A stretch of DNA of 64,000 nucleotides from Bolinopsis microptera (taxonomy: Eukaryota; Ctenophora; Tentaculata; Lobata; Bolinopsidae). A model generated the notes under the pieces. It worked only from the letters and a program-made list of their open reading frames with translations, did not search any database and had not been told where the DNA came from. The stretch spans positions 14,741,760-14,805,759 of the forward strand of contig NC_087084.1 in the NCBI RefSeq assembly GCF_026151205.1, written 5' to 3'. The position numbers and the translations under genes are program-made. This document shows, in pieces, positions 33,363 to 46,800 of the stretch. Each line of letters starts with the position of its first letter. The stretch's first letter is position 1.

Positions 33363-34161
33363 CTCCACAGAGTGCCAACAACTCCACTGAGTGCTAACAA
33401 CTCCACAAAGTGCTAACAATTCCACAGAGTGCTATCAACTCCACGGAGTGCTAACAACTCCACTGAGTGCTAACAACTCCACAGATGACAGAGTGCTAAC
33501 AACTCCACAGAGTGCTGACAACTCCACCGAGTGCTAACAACTCCACCGAGTGCTAACAACTCCACCGATTGCTAACAACTCCACTGAGTGCTAACAACTC
33601 CACAAAGTGCTAACAATTCCACAGAGTGCTATCAACTCCACGGAGTGCTAACAACTCCACTGAGTGCTAACAACTCCACTGAGTGCTAACAACTCCACAG
33701 ATGACAGAGTGCTAACAACTCCACAGAGTGCTAACAACTCCACAGAGTGCTAACAACTCCACAGAGTGATAACAACTCCACAGAGTGCTAACAACTCCAC
33801 AGAGTGCTAACAACTCCACTGAGTGCTAACAACTCCACTGAGTGCTAACAACTCCACAGAGTGCTAACAACTCCACAGAGTGCTAACAACTCCACAGAGT
33901 GCTAACAACTCCACAGAGTGCTAACAACTCCACAGAGTGCTAACAACTCCACAGAGTGCTAACAACTCCACAGAGTGCTAACAACTCCACGGAGTGCTAA
34001 CAACTCCACAGAGTGCTAACAACTCCACAGAGTGCTAACAACTCCACACTCCACAGAGTGCTAACAACTCCACAGAGTGCTAACAACTCCACAGAGTGCT
34101 AACAACTCCACAGAGTGCTAACAACTCCACAGAGTGCTAACAACTCCACAGAGTGCTAACA
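33363..34161. repeat. 19-bp minisatellite (gctaacaactccacagagt), about 40 units
   Basis: The 19-bp unit is repeated with variants (ccactgagt, ccaccgagt, ccacggagt). A larger block including the interruption acagatgacagagtg is present twice (about 33483 and 33697), so part of the array was duplicated as a block. The array reaches the stop codon of the minus-strand exchanger gene. Confidence 0.95.
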
Positions 34162-34646
34162 AATCCTCCCTCCGTCACAAACTAGTTCCTGAACAAGCGA
34201 GTACGCAATGAACACAAAGTACATTAGAAATAATATGATACCGACAGTTCGGTTAAGTCTGAATTTGTTGGTGAAGATTAGGATGTAGACCAGGATAAGA
34301 ATGAAAAGGAGGATTATCCCGAACTTTGCGTGGGGTAAAATCACCATATCCGTCGTGAACTGAGATAAAAATCACATTATTGGATTAACATTAATAACAT
34401 TATTTGATGATCCATCAGTGGCCGATTTCAGACTGAAAACTGTCCGATTTTAATTCTAATATATATATCAATTAGAATTATACAACAAACCTCTTGTAGG
34501 ACTAATGGTCCGTTGTTGTAGAGCGTCTTGATAAGGAATGGTAGACCTAATCCCAGATTAATATCAAACACATTTGAACCTAGCGCGTTAGATACAGCCA
34601 TGTCACCGTGTCCTTCCCTGGCGACTATAACTGAACTGAGTGCGTC
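34156..34646 (-). CDS. K-dependent Na/Ca exchanger (SLC24-like), last two exons
   Basis: On the minus strand an acceptor (CTCCCAG) precedes an exon at 34646-34491 (156 bp), which ends before the donor GTTTGT. It encodes [20 protein letters not shown] then [16 protein letters not shown], the alpha-2 repeat signature of NCKX exchangers. After a 131-bp intron, the acceptor TTTTTATCTCAG opens the last exon, 34359-34156. That exon encodes two hydrophobic segments ([17 protein letters not shown] and [21 protein letters not shown]), the usual NCKX C-terminus. The family exchanges Na for Ca and K across membranes. The stop codon lies where the gene meets the 19-bp minisatellite, so the last codons may be repeat-derived. 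Upstream exons were not found between 34650 and 37800; they may lie in long introns I could not resolve. Confidence 0.85.
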
Positions 34647-34698
34647 CTGGGAGGGGAGGAAGTCGAGAATAAGTTATTAATTTATTAACTAATTAATT

Positions 34699-34815
34699 GA
34701 CAAACAAACAAACAAACAAACAAACAAACAAACAAACAAACAAACAAACAAACAAACAAACAAACAAACAAACAAACAAACAAACAAACAAACAAACAAA
34801 CAAACAAACAAACAA
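34699..34815. repeat. (CAAA)n microsatellite
   Basis: About 29 uninterrupted CAAA units lie in the intron or upstream region of the minus-strand exchanger gene. Confidence 0.95.
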
Positions 34816-35656
34816 TTTATAGTCAATATGAGCGGGAATTAGGATGTAAATACTTAAATACCTTTTTTCAATTAATTTGGAAAATAATCAGAAATATACA
34901 TTCTAGAATTCATTAAGTATGATAATTTCATAACCTTACGTGTTTCTTATCAGGCTTAATCAAGGCTTAACAACGAACATTATACGTTGTTAGATGAATG
35001 TATGCGTACATTTTTATCAGGATCGCAGATAAGCACATATTTGCTGATCGTATATTACTGTTCGGTTTGGTTTGCTTCTAGTTATGTCAGTTGGTTTCAC
35101 GTGGGGGCACGTGAACCCTTATAAAACTTATCTTCTTGTAGATGCTACATCGAAACGTTGTACTTCAAGGGTAGTTTAGGAAAATAAGGTCCGGTTGATT
35201 GCCATACACGTTAAATCAAGCTGTTATATTTCCAACTGTTATATTTCCAACTGCCTGTTAGTTTCACGTGAGTACACGTGATTGGCGCGCGATAAAACAA
35301 GCTTATCTTATTATTATCTGAGCCTCTTGACAGGGAATTACTACGTTTTATTTCAAGGGGACTTTAGGGAAAGAGAATAAGTTCCGTTTAATTGGCATAC
35401 AAGATAAACCAAGCTGCCAAATGCTAATGTTATATTTCCAAATGCTTAGTATTGGTTCAGTTAGTTATTATTTTCTACTGAACATCTCTCTCAAGGCACA
35501 CAGAGAGTGATACCTATTTATCTTAGTAGAGATGTGTTATGAAAACATGTCTGCCTAACACGTTAGTGACAGAAATTGCACCTTAGTTTGACCATTGACA
35601 GGAACATTATCATAGTTACACTAGTGACTAGTGTGCACTTTTCTGAATGAAACGGC

Positions 35657-36025
35657 AAATTTGATGTTCAGTACTCACAACTCTGATATAGATTTATTGT
35701 ATTTCGTTGAAAGTTGTTGCATCTTAATACAGGGTGGGCCAAAAGTCATTGGGCATATGTTGGCCTTAATAGCTCCGCCGTGTTTTATATTTGAGAGCTG
35801 TTGCTTTGCAGATAGCATACCGTACCTTTGCAGATAGCATACTGTACTTCTGGTTTGAGGATTTTGTCGTCGAAATTTGAAAATTCGAATATTTTAGACC
35901 ACGCCCATTCATTATTAAACACCTATATTGTTCTCTCTGAACATGCTGGACGCCTAAATTTTGATGTTCAGTACTCTGATATAGATTTATTGTATTTCGT
36001 TAAAAGTTGTTGTTGTATCTTAAAA
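35657..36025. repeat. Direct repeats around a mariner-like TIR
   Basis: Two similar copies (tgatgttcagtact..gatatagatttattgtattt) lie at about 35660-35728 and 35957-36025. Between them, at 35728, is TACAGGGTGGGCCAAAAGT, which closely resembles Tc1/mariner-type terminal repeats. The matching other end was not found. AGATAGCATAC is also repeated in tandem near 35810-35840. Confidence 0.55.
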
Positions 36026-36366
36026 TAATGACAATATGAAGTTGAATTTACCAAAAAGATTCTTATCTAAGGACGCATCCTACAATACATTAGAAGTACA
36101 TACCATTACATATATTATATTATACATGCTGTTACATATATATTATAATAGACAGTTTTTGGGAGTTCCAAATAGTTTCTGATTATTCTGATTTCATGCG
36201 ACAAATGATACTGCACTGTTATTATACATACCTTAATTATTGAATATCCATTCGAGTTGCAAAATTTTATAATTTAATCGAGTTTAACACCAAGCCTTCA
36301 GTAATTACAAAATATTTGCAAAATACTCTAATCTTCACTTGCAATTAATTAATTCATGGTAAAATA

Positions 36367-36711
36367 CAGTGGCATAACGAAGGGCCCCGCCAACCCCGCT
36401 GTGCGGAGGGGGGGGGGGGGTGAGTCTTTGTGATATAATAAAGGCAGATTAGGTGATGTCACCATTAGGTGATGTCATCTATTTTCCAACTGTTATCTTA
36501 CGTACAAAATGTTCCAAAATTCTTGAACCTGTCGTCTTTTGATAATATCTTATCCGTTTGTCTAATTCTGTATAAAGTTTCAGAAGTGCTCCATGGCGTA
36601 ACGTTTAATTGAGTCTTACAAAATTCTCTCATATTCTAACGACAATTTGGCGCCCCCCTCCCCCCTAAAGTGGCGTCTATCCGCACAGCGGGGCCCTTCG
36701 TTACGCCACTG
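36367..36711. repeat. 345-bp MITE with CAGTGGCRTAACG TIRs
   Basis: The left end CAGTGGCATAACGAAGGGCC and the right end in reverse CAGTGGCGTAACGAAGGGCC agree for about 24 bp, followed by GC-rich and G-tract sequence on both sides. CAGTGG-type ends are typical of hAT-derived elements, but the 8-bp flanks do not match, so the target duplication is lost or the assignment is wrong. The poly-G tract lies at 36409-36420. Confidence 0.65.
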
Positions 36712-37814
36712 GTGGTACTGTAACGTATGGGAGCTTTTTCCCCCATTTTTCCGCCGAAGATAAGGAAAATCCCTCAGACACTAACAATAATATACTATTA
36801 GTATTGCTAGGCAGTAGACATTTGACAGTCACCGGTTACGGCGACATGCATTTTCCTTGTTTCCTGCCAAAAGTCGCAAAACATTCCGCTTAATCTTTAT
36901 CAAGAGATAACGATGTTGAAATCTTGCACATTCACCAACATTGAAACATGTTGAAGTTAAAGCAAATCAGTCAAAAAGCACAATATTTCTCATGAACTGT
37001 CCTTAAAATTTCCGACCGAAACCCTGATTTTTGAAATATATTACAAAATTCGGGGTAAAATTCCTCGAATTGTCGTGAAAGATATATGACCATAAAATGA
37101 ACACAAAATGAACATAAAATGAACACGTAATATGAAAATTAAGAATTACAAGATAAGAATGAAACTGCCAGGTGCCAGATTATCCAAACCAAGACAAGTG
37201 GTGAGATAAGAACAATAATGATAAGAAATCGCTAGACCCTTAAACCCGTACAACAAGAATCGAACTTAATTTACTTGTCTGGTAAATTCTCTGATTTGTG
37301 TGCAGTACCTACCAATTAACCTGTTAGTATAAGTAACTTTAGTAACTTTAGTAACGTCGTAGTAACTGTAATTTTTCAAAAAAAAATTAATTTTACAGTT
37401 TTATGCTTCTTACTGGACACTAAGCCTTCCATTGATTACCAAACACTTGTAAAATATTCTAACCGTTACTTGCTACCAGCTGATTCACCATCACATGCAC
37501 TTCTTTTTAATCTAACCGTCCAATCTGTTATAAATCTAATTACAAAAATCTTTGCCACCAGCTGGATTGTGTTTAGCAAAAATGTTTGCAACATGAAAAA
37601 GTCGATTCCCGGTCATGATATAATATATTAAATTAGGATGATGATTAATCACTCTAGACTCGACTGTCACGTGACATTTTCAACCCGTTCTCTAGCTGAC
37701 CCTGAACGACTATTCGAAACCCTAACCTTAGCACGCTCGATTAAATTATCCGTATTCCGTTAAAACTTCCTTTCATTATCTTATTCCTCTTTTGGTCAGT
37801 AGGTTGTACGTGGG
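36712..37814. other. Non-coding upstream region of SLC7 gene 1
   Basis: No exon was recognised. It contains the reverse copy of the CACGTGAC..GAGTGATTAAT motif at 37636-37675 and short repeats (aaaatgaacac near 37095, agtaacttt near 37330). Confidence 0.45.
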
Positions 37815-40800
37815 ATGGAGCTGGGTGATAATGAAAAATCACCGCTGTTTCCTAAGGTATTCTAATGTTTACTAAAACGCTTTTAAGTTGTTTGTTTTCC
37901 TATCAACGCTGTTTCCTAAGGTATTTTAATGTATACTAAAACGCTTTTAAGTTGTTTGTTTTCCTACATTTTTAAAAGTTTTGTCATATTTAAACATATT
38001 TCCTTGTGTGTTTGTCGTCTTTAAAGATATTTCCTTGTGTGTTTGTCGTCTTTAAAGATATTTCCTTGTGTGTTTGTCGTCTTTAAAGATATTTCCTTGT
38101 GTTTCAGAAGGAGAATGAACCTGTCAAGCTAAAACGAACAGTCGGTGTCCTCTCGGCGAGTGCTCTTGTGTTTGGATCATGTGTCGGAGCTGGCATTTTC
38201 ATTTCTCCTAAAGGTACATTTTCTAAATTCTTTTCTAAAATCAATATTTTAACTATTGGTGTCGTGAAATATAGATCTGGCGAGGAGTTTGACAATTGAC
38301 ACGTGACAGTGATTCCAACCAGGCAATTTGCAGCAATTTTTAATTTCGTCATTTTAACTACTCCTTTCGATTAAAATGGTCCGAGAATTCCGAGTTTTCC
38401 AGTAGTATCAATCTAGATACCATGCTCATTACTGGGCGGCGCTCAGCCTGTCATTCCGCCGAATCTCTATGTTTATGAACATTATACTTATTATAGCCTG
38501 GGGTCCCCAGGTAACATGCTCAGAGCTAAATAATTTCAGGAGTGTACGAAAAAGCTGGCAGTCCTGGAGCCGGGCTGATGGTGTGGTGTCTATCGGGAGT
38601 CATAGCAACGCTGTGTACGCTAGCGTACGCTGAACTAGGTACGCCTCTAGAAGCTCTATGTGTTAAATTAATAAACTTCAGTTTACAATTTTGCAGCAAC
38701 TTATACAAAAAAAATATCGTTGAGTGAACAACAAATTAATCTCGAAACGGTAGTACCAAGTTTTGCATCGTATATTAACCGTTTAATAACCGTTTAATAA
38801 CCAGTTAATAGCCATCAAGTAGCCAGTTAGTGGCCAGTTAATAGCCGTGTGCCCCTGCAGGAACGATGATGCCCCAGAGTGGAGGGGAGTTTGTCTACAT
38901 TCACCGAGTATACGGGGACTGTCTCGCCTTTATCTTCTCCTTCTGTAACACACTCCTTATCAAGTTAGCAACAGACAAACTTTAGCTTTACTTATGAAAA
39001 TCATCAGTTTAGTGAGAAGTAAATATGTTATTGTTAATTGTCAATGAACTTTATGAAGCTTCTGAGGTTCCAGCATCTACCACATAATTTGTAGAATAGC
39101 GCATCACAACATTTCCCCATGATTCGGTTTGCCATAGCATTATACTTATGAAATGAAATGAAATAAAGGATTTTTATCCCGCTGATATCAACAATCAAAA
39201 TTCAAATAAAGATTGCCGATGTCAAAGCGGCTTGCCTTGCGATATAATCCAAAAACTAGATACTCAATATATGAATATACATGTACTAGTAACAAATTAC
39301 AACATTATATTTTGTCTCCCAGGCCAGCGTCGCTGTCCGTAGTAGCTGTATTGTTTGGGGAGTATTTGTGCAACATGATTTGGGGACCAGCAACTAACGA
39401 TCTCATAGTTAAAGCAGTCGCAGTTGCTCTCATAGGTCAGTGACCGTATATAGTAACCATTAGTAACCGTTGGTAACCGTTAGTAACCGTTAGTAACCGT
39501 TAGTAACCGTTAGTATACGTTAGTAACCACCGACTAACGATATCTAAGCAGTTGCAAATCGCAGCAGTTCTCAAAGGTCAGTTGAAATAATATGTAATTA
39601 AAGTTTGATTCTTGTTAAGCAATATTGAGAATATTTAAAAAAAAGGACACCCAGAAATCTCCTAAATCCCAACTCCTCAGTGACACTTGGTCTCATCAAC
39701 ATAGTGGGGGTAAACGTGATAGCTAAAGTCTGCACAGTCATATCTGTCTTGAAATTAGCTGTGGTTGGTTTCCTCGTTGCTTGTGGAATTGCTATTGTCA
39801 TCAAGGGTCAAGGTACGAAAGTAATTCAGCAGGCAGCAGGGGTTTTTTAAAATAATAATGTCACACGTGAGATTGTTTGTGTATCACTTCAGCAATTTGA
39901 AGCCATGTTGTGAGAGCCCCCCCCCCCCCCCCCCCCCGGAATGACTCTTTTTCATTACAATTATTTTTGTATAGGCATCGGAAATTTGCTATATTCTTTA
40001 TCTAGACTTTACAATTGCAAATGGCAATTGTTTTTGTAATTGTTCCGCATACTGTAAAAGTATGAAGATAATAGAAATTAAGAAACATTAAAACGTTTTA
40101 AAATGGAATGAAGTAAGCTAGAACCTAGGTTGATCTTAAGGCGCTCAATTTGTGCATCCTTTGTTTTTGCAAATAATTGTTTTATGAAGGAGCAATTTTC
40201 TAAACGCGTTAATAATCATACCACAAAATTAATTCATTTCTCACAGAATGGATCAAAATGATCAACAAATTATCTGATTTTGGTCAATCCCAGCCACAAG
40301 CAGCATATGCAGCATTCACTCATGGAGTTAGGCACAAAATGACATACTTCATGAGAACAATTGAAGGACTAGATCAACACTTGCAACCTCTTGACATGCT
40401 TATCGATGAGAAACTCATACCGGCTTTATTTGGATGCCCTATTACACCATTAGAGAGAAGAACGGTTGCGCTACCCGTACGATGTGGGGGACTAGGCATA
40501 CCAGTTTTATCAAAGTTGGCATCAGAGGAGTATAAAACATCCATGGAAGTGACTAAGTCCTTAGTAAAAGCCATGGCCGGAATTGAAACGGATATAGATC
40601 ATGATTCCGAGTCGCTGAAAAAAATTCTAAAAGTGAGGGCAGAAAAGCATGAATTAGAATACACGTTAATCTGCAATGAAAGCAGTGATAGATCTACACG
40701 TGCAATTAATCAGGCAAGAGAAAAAGGAAGCTCAAGTTGGTTGACTGTCCTACCTCTTAAGTCTTATGGGTTCACATTGAACAAAGGGGAATTCAGGGAT

Positions 40801-43800
40801 AGTCTACTTCTTCGATATAACAAAGACCTTCCACGATTACCTCAATCCTGTGTTTGTGGGGCCAAAATGGACATCAACCATGCTCTAAACTGTCCAAGAG
40901 GAGGCTACATCATCATCCGCCACAACTCAGTTAGGGATTTCATAGCCAAACAACTATCAACTGTTTGCAAAGACGTAGAATGTGAGCCCCACCTACAGAC
41001 TTTAGACGGGGAGACTTTCTCAACAAGTACCACACTAACAGGAGACAATGCCCACCCTGACGTCCGTGCCAGGGGATTCTATCGTCCGGGACAGAACTCC
41101 TATTTCGACATAAAGTTTCTCAATCCCAATTCTGAGTCTTATCTCTCATCATCAACAGAAAAAATATACGAGAGAGCTGAGACTCAGAAGCGGAGGTTAT
41201 ACAACGAGAGAATTCTGAATGTAGAACATGGGAGTTTCTGTCCTCTGGTGTACTCTGTCACGGGTGGCAGCGGGCCAGAAGCGAGAACATTCTTTAGATT
41301 ATTGTGTGAGAAAATAGCATATAAAACTCAACAAAATTATTCAGATGTTGTAAATTTTTTAAGATGTAAACTTTCATTTATTATCAGGAAGCTGGTTCTC
41401 CTGTGTATAAGAGGAACCAGATCTTCTGTCAATTCAGTTGACAAAAGTTGTGAAAGCGACTTTGAGTTCGCATGCTTTGTATCAAAGCTTAGCTAATTAT
41501 GAGTCCTATGGACTCAATTAATTGATGATTCAAATCTGGTCGATATACATTGTTGTAAATTATATTGTTATATATTATTCTATTTGTTTTCAAAAAAAAA
41601 AAATTTCTCACAGCAATGCTATCGATATTTCCCCTTCTTGTTTTATCTTTAGCGTTCAAAAAAACGTGTTGTAATGAGCTGATATCAGATGACGTGAAAG
41701 AAGACATTGTCCATTCACAAAGTCTTTCTGAAAGTTGGAGGAAGTACCTTGATGTATTCTACAACACCAGAAATATTTACCAACCGGAAACGATGCTGTT
41801 TAAATCGTCTGGTCAAGGTCTGGAAGCCGACAAGAAACGCCAACAAATATTCATTCAGAATCTGGATGTGATAAAGAAGCACAATAAGGACTTTACAAAC
41901 GGATTGACAAGATCATATCTAGGTGTCAACAAGTTCACGATAATGGACGATGAAGAATTAAAAAGTTACACAGGACTCCTTTCTGAAAATAATACTAAAG
42001 AATTGAGTGAAGATCCACCTTCGGTTATGAGAGAGAATCTCCCCGAATCTATCGACTATGTGCAAGAAGGATATATCGCTCCCGTCACACATCAACGGAA
42101 GTGTGGGTCCTGCTATATATTTGCTTTTGTAGCAGTTCTAGAATATCATCTTGCAAAGACGACCGGAAGGCTCCTTAAACTATCAGAGCAAGAACTATTA
42201 GATTGCTGTTCCAACGACGATACTGGATGCAGAGGAGGAGAATTGAACCACGCAGCATTATATCTCCAGAGGGATGGTAAAAGACTGACTACACTTAAAC
42301 ACCTTCCTTACATAGCAGAAGATGTAGAGTGTGAAAAAGAGAAGTACCCTAACGCTCTTAAAGGCTGGCTTGATGGCAATGCGTATGATTTGAGGCGTAT
42401 TCAAGTTATGGGGGACGCATCAAAACCGGACCCAATTAAATCGGACAACATACTTGCAGATAGTTTGGATAAATATGGGCCTCTGTGGATTGGAGTTAAT
42501 TGGGAGATCGACGGTTTCAGACATTATCAGTCCGGAATCCTTGATACGGTGGGAGGTATTGGCTTTATGAAGCCATTAGCAGTAGTATTGGTTGGATACA
42601 CTCCGGAGTACTTCAACTTACGTAACTCATGGGGAGTTAATTATGGCATGAAAGGCTACGTTAGAGTTGCTCGGCGGATGAATGTGGCTAAAATGTATGA
42701 CAGGGAAGGATTTGCTTTGGTTTCTAATCATTCACTCACGGGAAAAGACAGGGAAGGTTTCTGGGATGATGAGCAATGGTGGAGAGAATATTACGAAGAA
42801 GAGAAAGAGCGGGGGAATGTAGATGAGTACCGTAATGAACAGAAACGAAAATCTAGAGGGAAAGATTGGTGGAGAGAAGAGCCTGAGCTTACAAACAACG
42901 ATAATTCTGCGAATACAACTACGAATACTACAAATACCAAAAATACTACTGATTCCAAAAATACTACTGATACCACTTCTTTTGACAATAAGAAGTTTAT
43001 AACACTTGGAATCATTACGATTACAGTTATAACAGCCGCTGTAATCCAAGGAGCTAACTGTCTTTGGATTTGCAAAAGTGCTCAGCGCCAGATCATGAAC
43101 CAATGGAATTCCCCTAGTTGGATTGTGTTTCTCATGAACATTGTGGCGACAGTTGGCTTGACTTTAAATATTGTTCTCGTTGGTATTTTTATCTATCATG
43201 ATATTTAAATTCCCTCCATTGAGACTGTTTATAACTTTTGTTTTAAAGGATATCATAATTTTTTGGTTTAGCTCATTTTCCGTTTTACTTCATAGCTAAT
43301 ATTCATTATGTTATATTTATTCTGAAATATTATGATTTTGTGGAGCTTAGTAAATTTTCTGTTTTACTGTACAGCAAGTGTTTGAATTTAATAAAAGATA
43401 ACAATAAACCAACCATCAAAATTCAAATTTCCAGCGGGCGCACAGTGTAGCGGATTCGTTCTCCTAACCACTGGAGAAAAGAATTAGTTGAAAACAGTAT
43501 ACTATTCTGTCCAGCAAGTCCCAATAAAAAGTAGGGATTCAGTCAGCAAACTGACCTAATCCCTTCCGGACCAAATCCCTAATCCGAGGTGTAGAGCATC
43601 CAATATCAGGTTCAATAAACTAATCCTCTTCAATTCAGGTGTGGTAACGAACTTTCAACTGTCCCTCTCCTTTGAAGGGTCCTCTACTAACCCCGCAGAC
43701 TACGGGCTAGCATTTTACTACTGTCTCTTCACATTCCAGTCCTGGAATTCTCTAAACTACATGACAGGTACTGATACGGGTAGGAGGCAATGTAAGGGGG

Positions 43801-46800
43801 GCTGGAACTAGGGGGCGGGACAAGGGGGGCGAGACAAGGGGGGCGGGACAAAAGGGGCGAGACAAGGGGGCGGGACAAGGGGAGCGGGACAATGGGGGCG
43901 GGACAAAAGGGGCGAGACAAGGGGGCCGGGACAAGGGCTGGGTATAAAACATTCTCATTTATAAATTATAATATCTGATTCTACATTCTACTTAATTAAC
44001 TAATTAAATGACATGGTCCCAGAGGAGCTGAAGACACCAGAGAAGACATTGCCCCTAGGAGGGTTCATCGGACTCACCGGAGTTACCCTCAGTTACTTTC
44101 TCTGTAACGTAGCTTACCTAATGATGTTCTCACTGCACCAGATAGTCGATACTAACACTATTGCTATGGTTAGTTGCTAGGTTACTAGTGTAGTTGCTAG
44201 GTTACTAGTGTAGTTGCTATGTTACATCATGATGTTCTCACTGCACCAGATAGTCGATACTAACACTATTGCTATGGTTAGTTGCTAGGTTACTAGTGTA
44301 GTTGCTAGGTTACTAGTGTAGTTGCTAGGTTACTAGTGTAGTTGCTAGGTTACTAGTGTAGTCGCTAGGTTACTAGTGTAGTTGCTAGGTTACTAGTGTA
44401 GTTGCTAGGTTACTAGTGTAGTTGCTAGGTTACTAGTGTAGTTGCTAGGTTACTAGTGTAGTTGCTAGGTTACTAGTGTAGTTGCTAGGTTACTAGTGTA
44501 GTTGCTAGGTTACTAGTTTAGTTGCTAGGTTACTAGTGTAGTTGCTAGGTTACTAGTGTAGTTGCTAGGTTACTAGTGTAGTTGCTAGGTTACTAGTGTA
44601 GTTGCTAGGTTACTAGTGTAGTTGCTAGGTTACTAGTGTAGTTGCTAGGTTACTAGTGTAGTTGCTAGGTTACTAGTGTAGTTGCTAGGTTACTAGTGTA
44701 GTTGCTAGGTTACTAGTGTAGTTGCTAGGTTACTAGTGTAGTTGCTAGGTTACTAGTGTAGATGCTAGGTTACTATTGTAGTTGCTAGGTTACTAGTGTA
44801 GTTGCTAGGTTACTAGTGTAGTTGCTAGGTTACTAGTGTAGTTGCTAGGTTACTAGTGTAGTTGCTAGGTTACTAGTGTAGATGCTAGGTTACTATTGTA
44901 GTTGCTAGGTTACTAGTGTAGTTGCTAGGTTACTATTGTAGTTGCTAGGTTACTACTGTAGTTGCTAGGTTACTAGTGTAGTTGCTAGGTTACTAGTGTA
45001 GTTGCTAGGTTACTAGTGTAGTTGCTAGGTTACTAGTGTAGTTGCTAGGTTACTAGTGTAGTTGCTAGGTTACTATTGTAGTTGCTAGGTTACTAGTGTA
45101 GTTGCTAGGTTACTAGTGTAGTTGCTAGGTTACTATTGTAGTTGCTAGGTTACTACTGTAGTTGCTAGGTTACTAGTGTAGTTGCTAGGTTACTAGTGTA
45201 GTTGCTAGGTTACTAGTGTAGTTGCTAGGTTACATCATGATGTTCTCACTGCACCAGATAGTCGATACTAACACTATTGCTATGGTTAGTTGCTAGGTTA
45301 CTAGTGTAGTTGCTAGGTTACTAGTGTAGTTGCTAGGTTACTAGTGTAGTTGCTAGGTTATTAGTTTAGTTGCTAGGTTACTAGTGTAGTTGCTAGGTTA
45401 CTAGTGTAGTTGCTAGGTTACTAGTGTAGTTGCTAGGTTACTAGTGTAGTTGCTAGGTTATTAGTTTAGTTGCTAGGTTACTAGTGTAGTTGCTAGGTTA
45501 TTAGTTTAGTTGCTAGGTTACTAGTGTAGTTGCTAGGTTATTAGTTTAGTTGCTAGGTTACTAGTGTAGTTGCTAGGTTACTAGTGTAGTTGCTAGGTTA
45601 CTAGTGTAGTTGCTAGGTTACTAGTGTAGTTGCTAGGTTACTAGTGTAGTTGCTAGGTTACTAGTGTAGTTGCTAGGTTACTAGTTTAGTTGCTAGGTTA
45701 CTAGTGTAGTTGCTAGGTTACTAGTGTGGTTGCTAGGTTACTAGTGTAGTTGCTAGGTTACTAGTGTAGTTGCTAGGTTACTAGTGTAGTTGCTAGGTTA
45801 CTAGTGTAGTTGCTAGGTTACTAGTGTAGTTGCTACGTTACTAGTGTAGTTGCTAGCTTACCTCATGATGTTCTCACTGCACCAGATAGTCGATACTAAC
45901 ACTATTGCTATGGTTAGTTACTATTTTTTTTATTGAAATCTTTTAAATCAATCAATTACATACAAATTACACAATGGAATAAGCTACAAAATATACCTTG
46001 AGAGAAAGTGTAGATTTGCAAGCTTGCTTACTATGCAAAATACTTAAAATGTATGTAATCAAATGACTTGTGGGTCACCAAAACACAGATATCGAGTGCA
46101 GATGTAACTCCTGTACAAGCATGACACCAAATAGCTTCTATAGTTTCTAGCATAGCCTGAAACAAACATTCTTCTCTCTTACCGGGCATTCAACATTCCA
46201 ACTTAGTTATATGAACATTGATAAGATGGTACAATGATTAATGATGAGACGTTAAAATAATACGATGGTAAAATGATAAGATGTTACAATAAGATGCCAT
46301 AAAAACTTTACTGTACTTAATCTTATTTCCAGGATAGCGGGTTCATTGCGTTTGGCAGAGCGGGTGAGATAACCATGAGCTTAGGACTGTTAGTCTCGTG
46401 CCTGGGGTGTCTGGGCGGTGCTATCTGCTGCATATCACGAAACATTCAGGTACTTCATTCCAGTAAATTAGTTCCTAATTAGTTCCTAATTACTGTAATC
46501 ACCTTATAATTACTCTACGTTTTGTGGCTGGTGAAAAATGGTTTCTCCAGTTAGCCATGCATGACCACGACGACCATTGAACGTAAGATGTTTTATGCTG
46601 AAAAATAAAGAAACAATTAAGTTATGTGGCAAATTGCCAGCAAGTTTGAAAGACAGAAAATACGATTTTCTTATCGGTTTACCCCACCCAGAGCACAGCA
46701 GAAACGGGAATATTCCCATCTTTCTTAAGCGGGATCAACAAAACCTTCCAGACACCAATCAAAGCTATCATCACTGTGGTACGTGGATAGTTTGAGGAAA

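Noticed and set aside
33363-34161. CRISPR-like look of regular short repeats
   Set aside because: Units follow head to tail without unique spacers; it is a minisatellite in an animal genome.
43752-43958. Proline-rich minus-strand frame
   Set aside because: It is the reverse reading of the G-rich minisatellite in intron 7.
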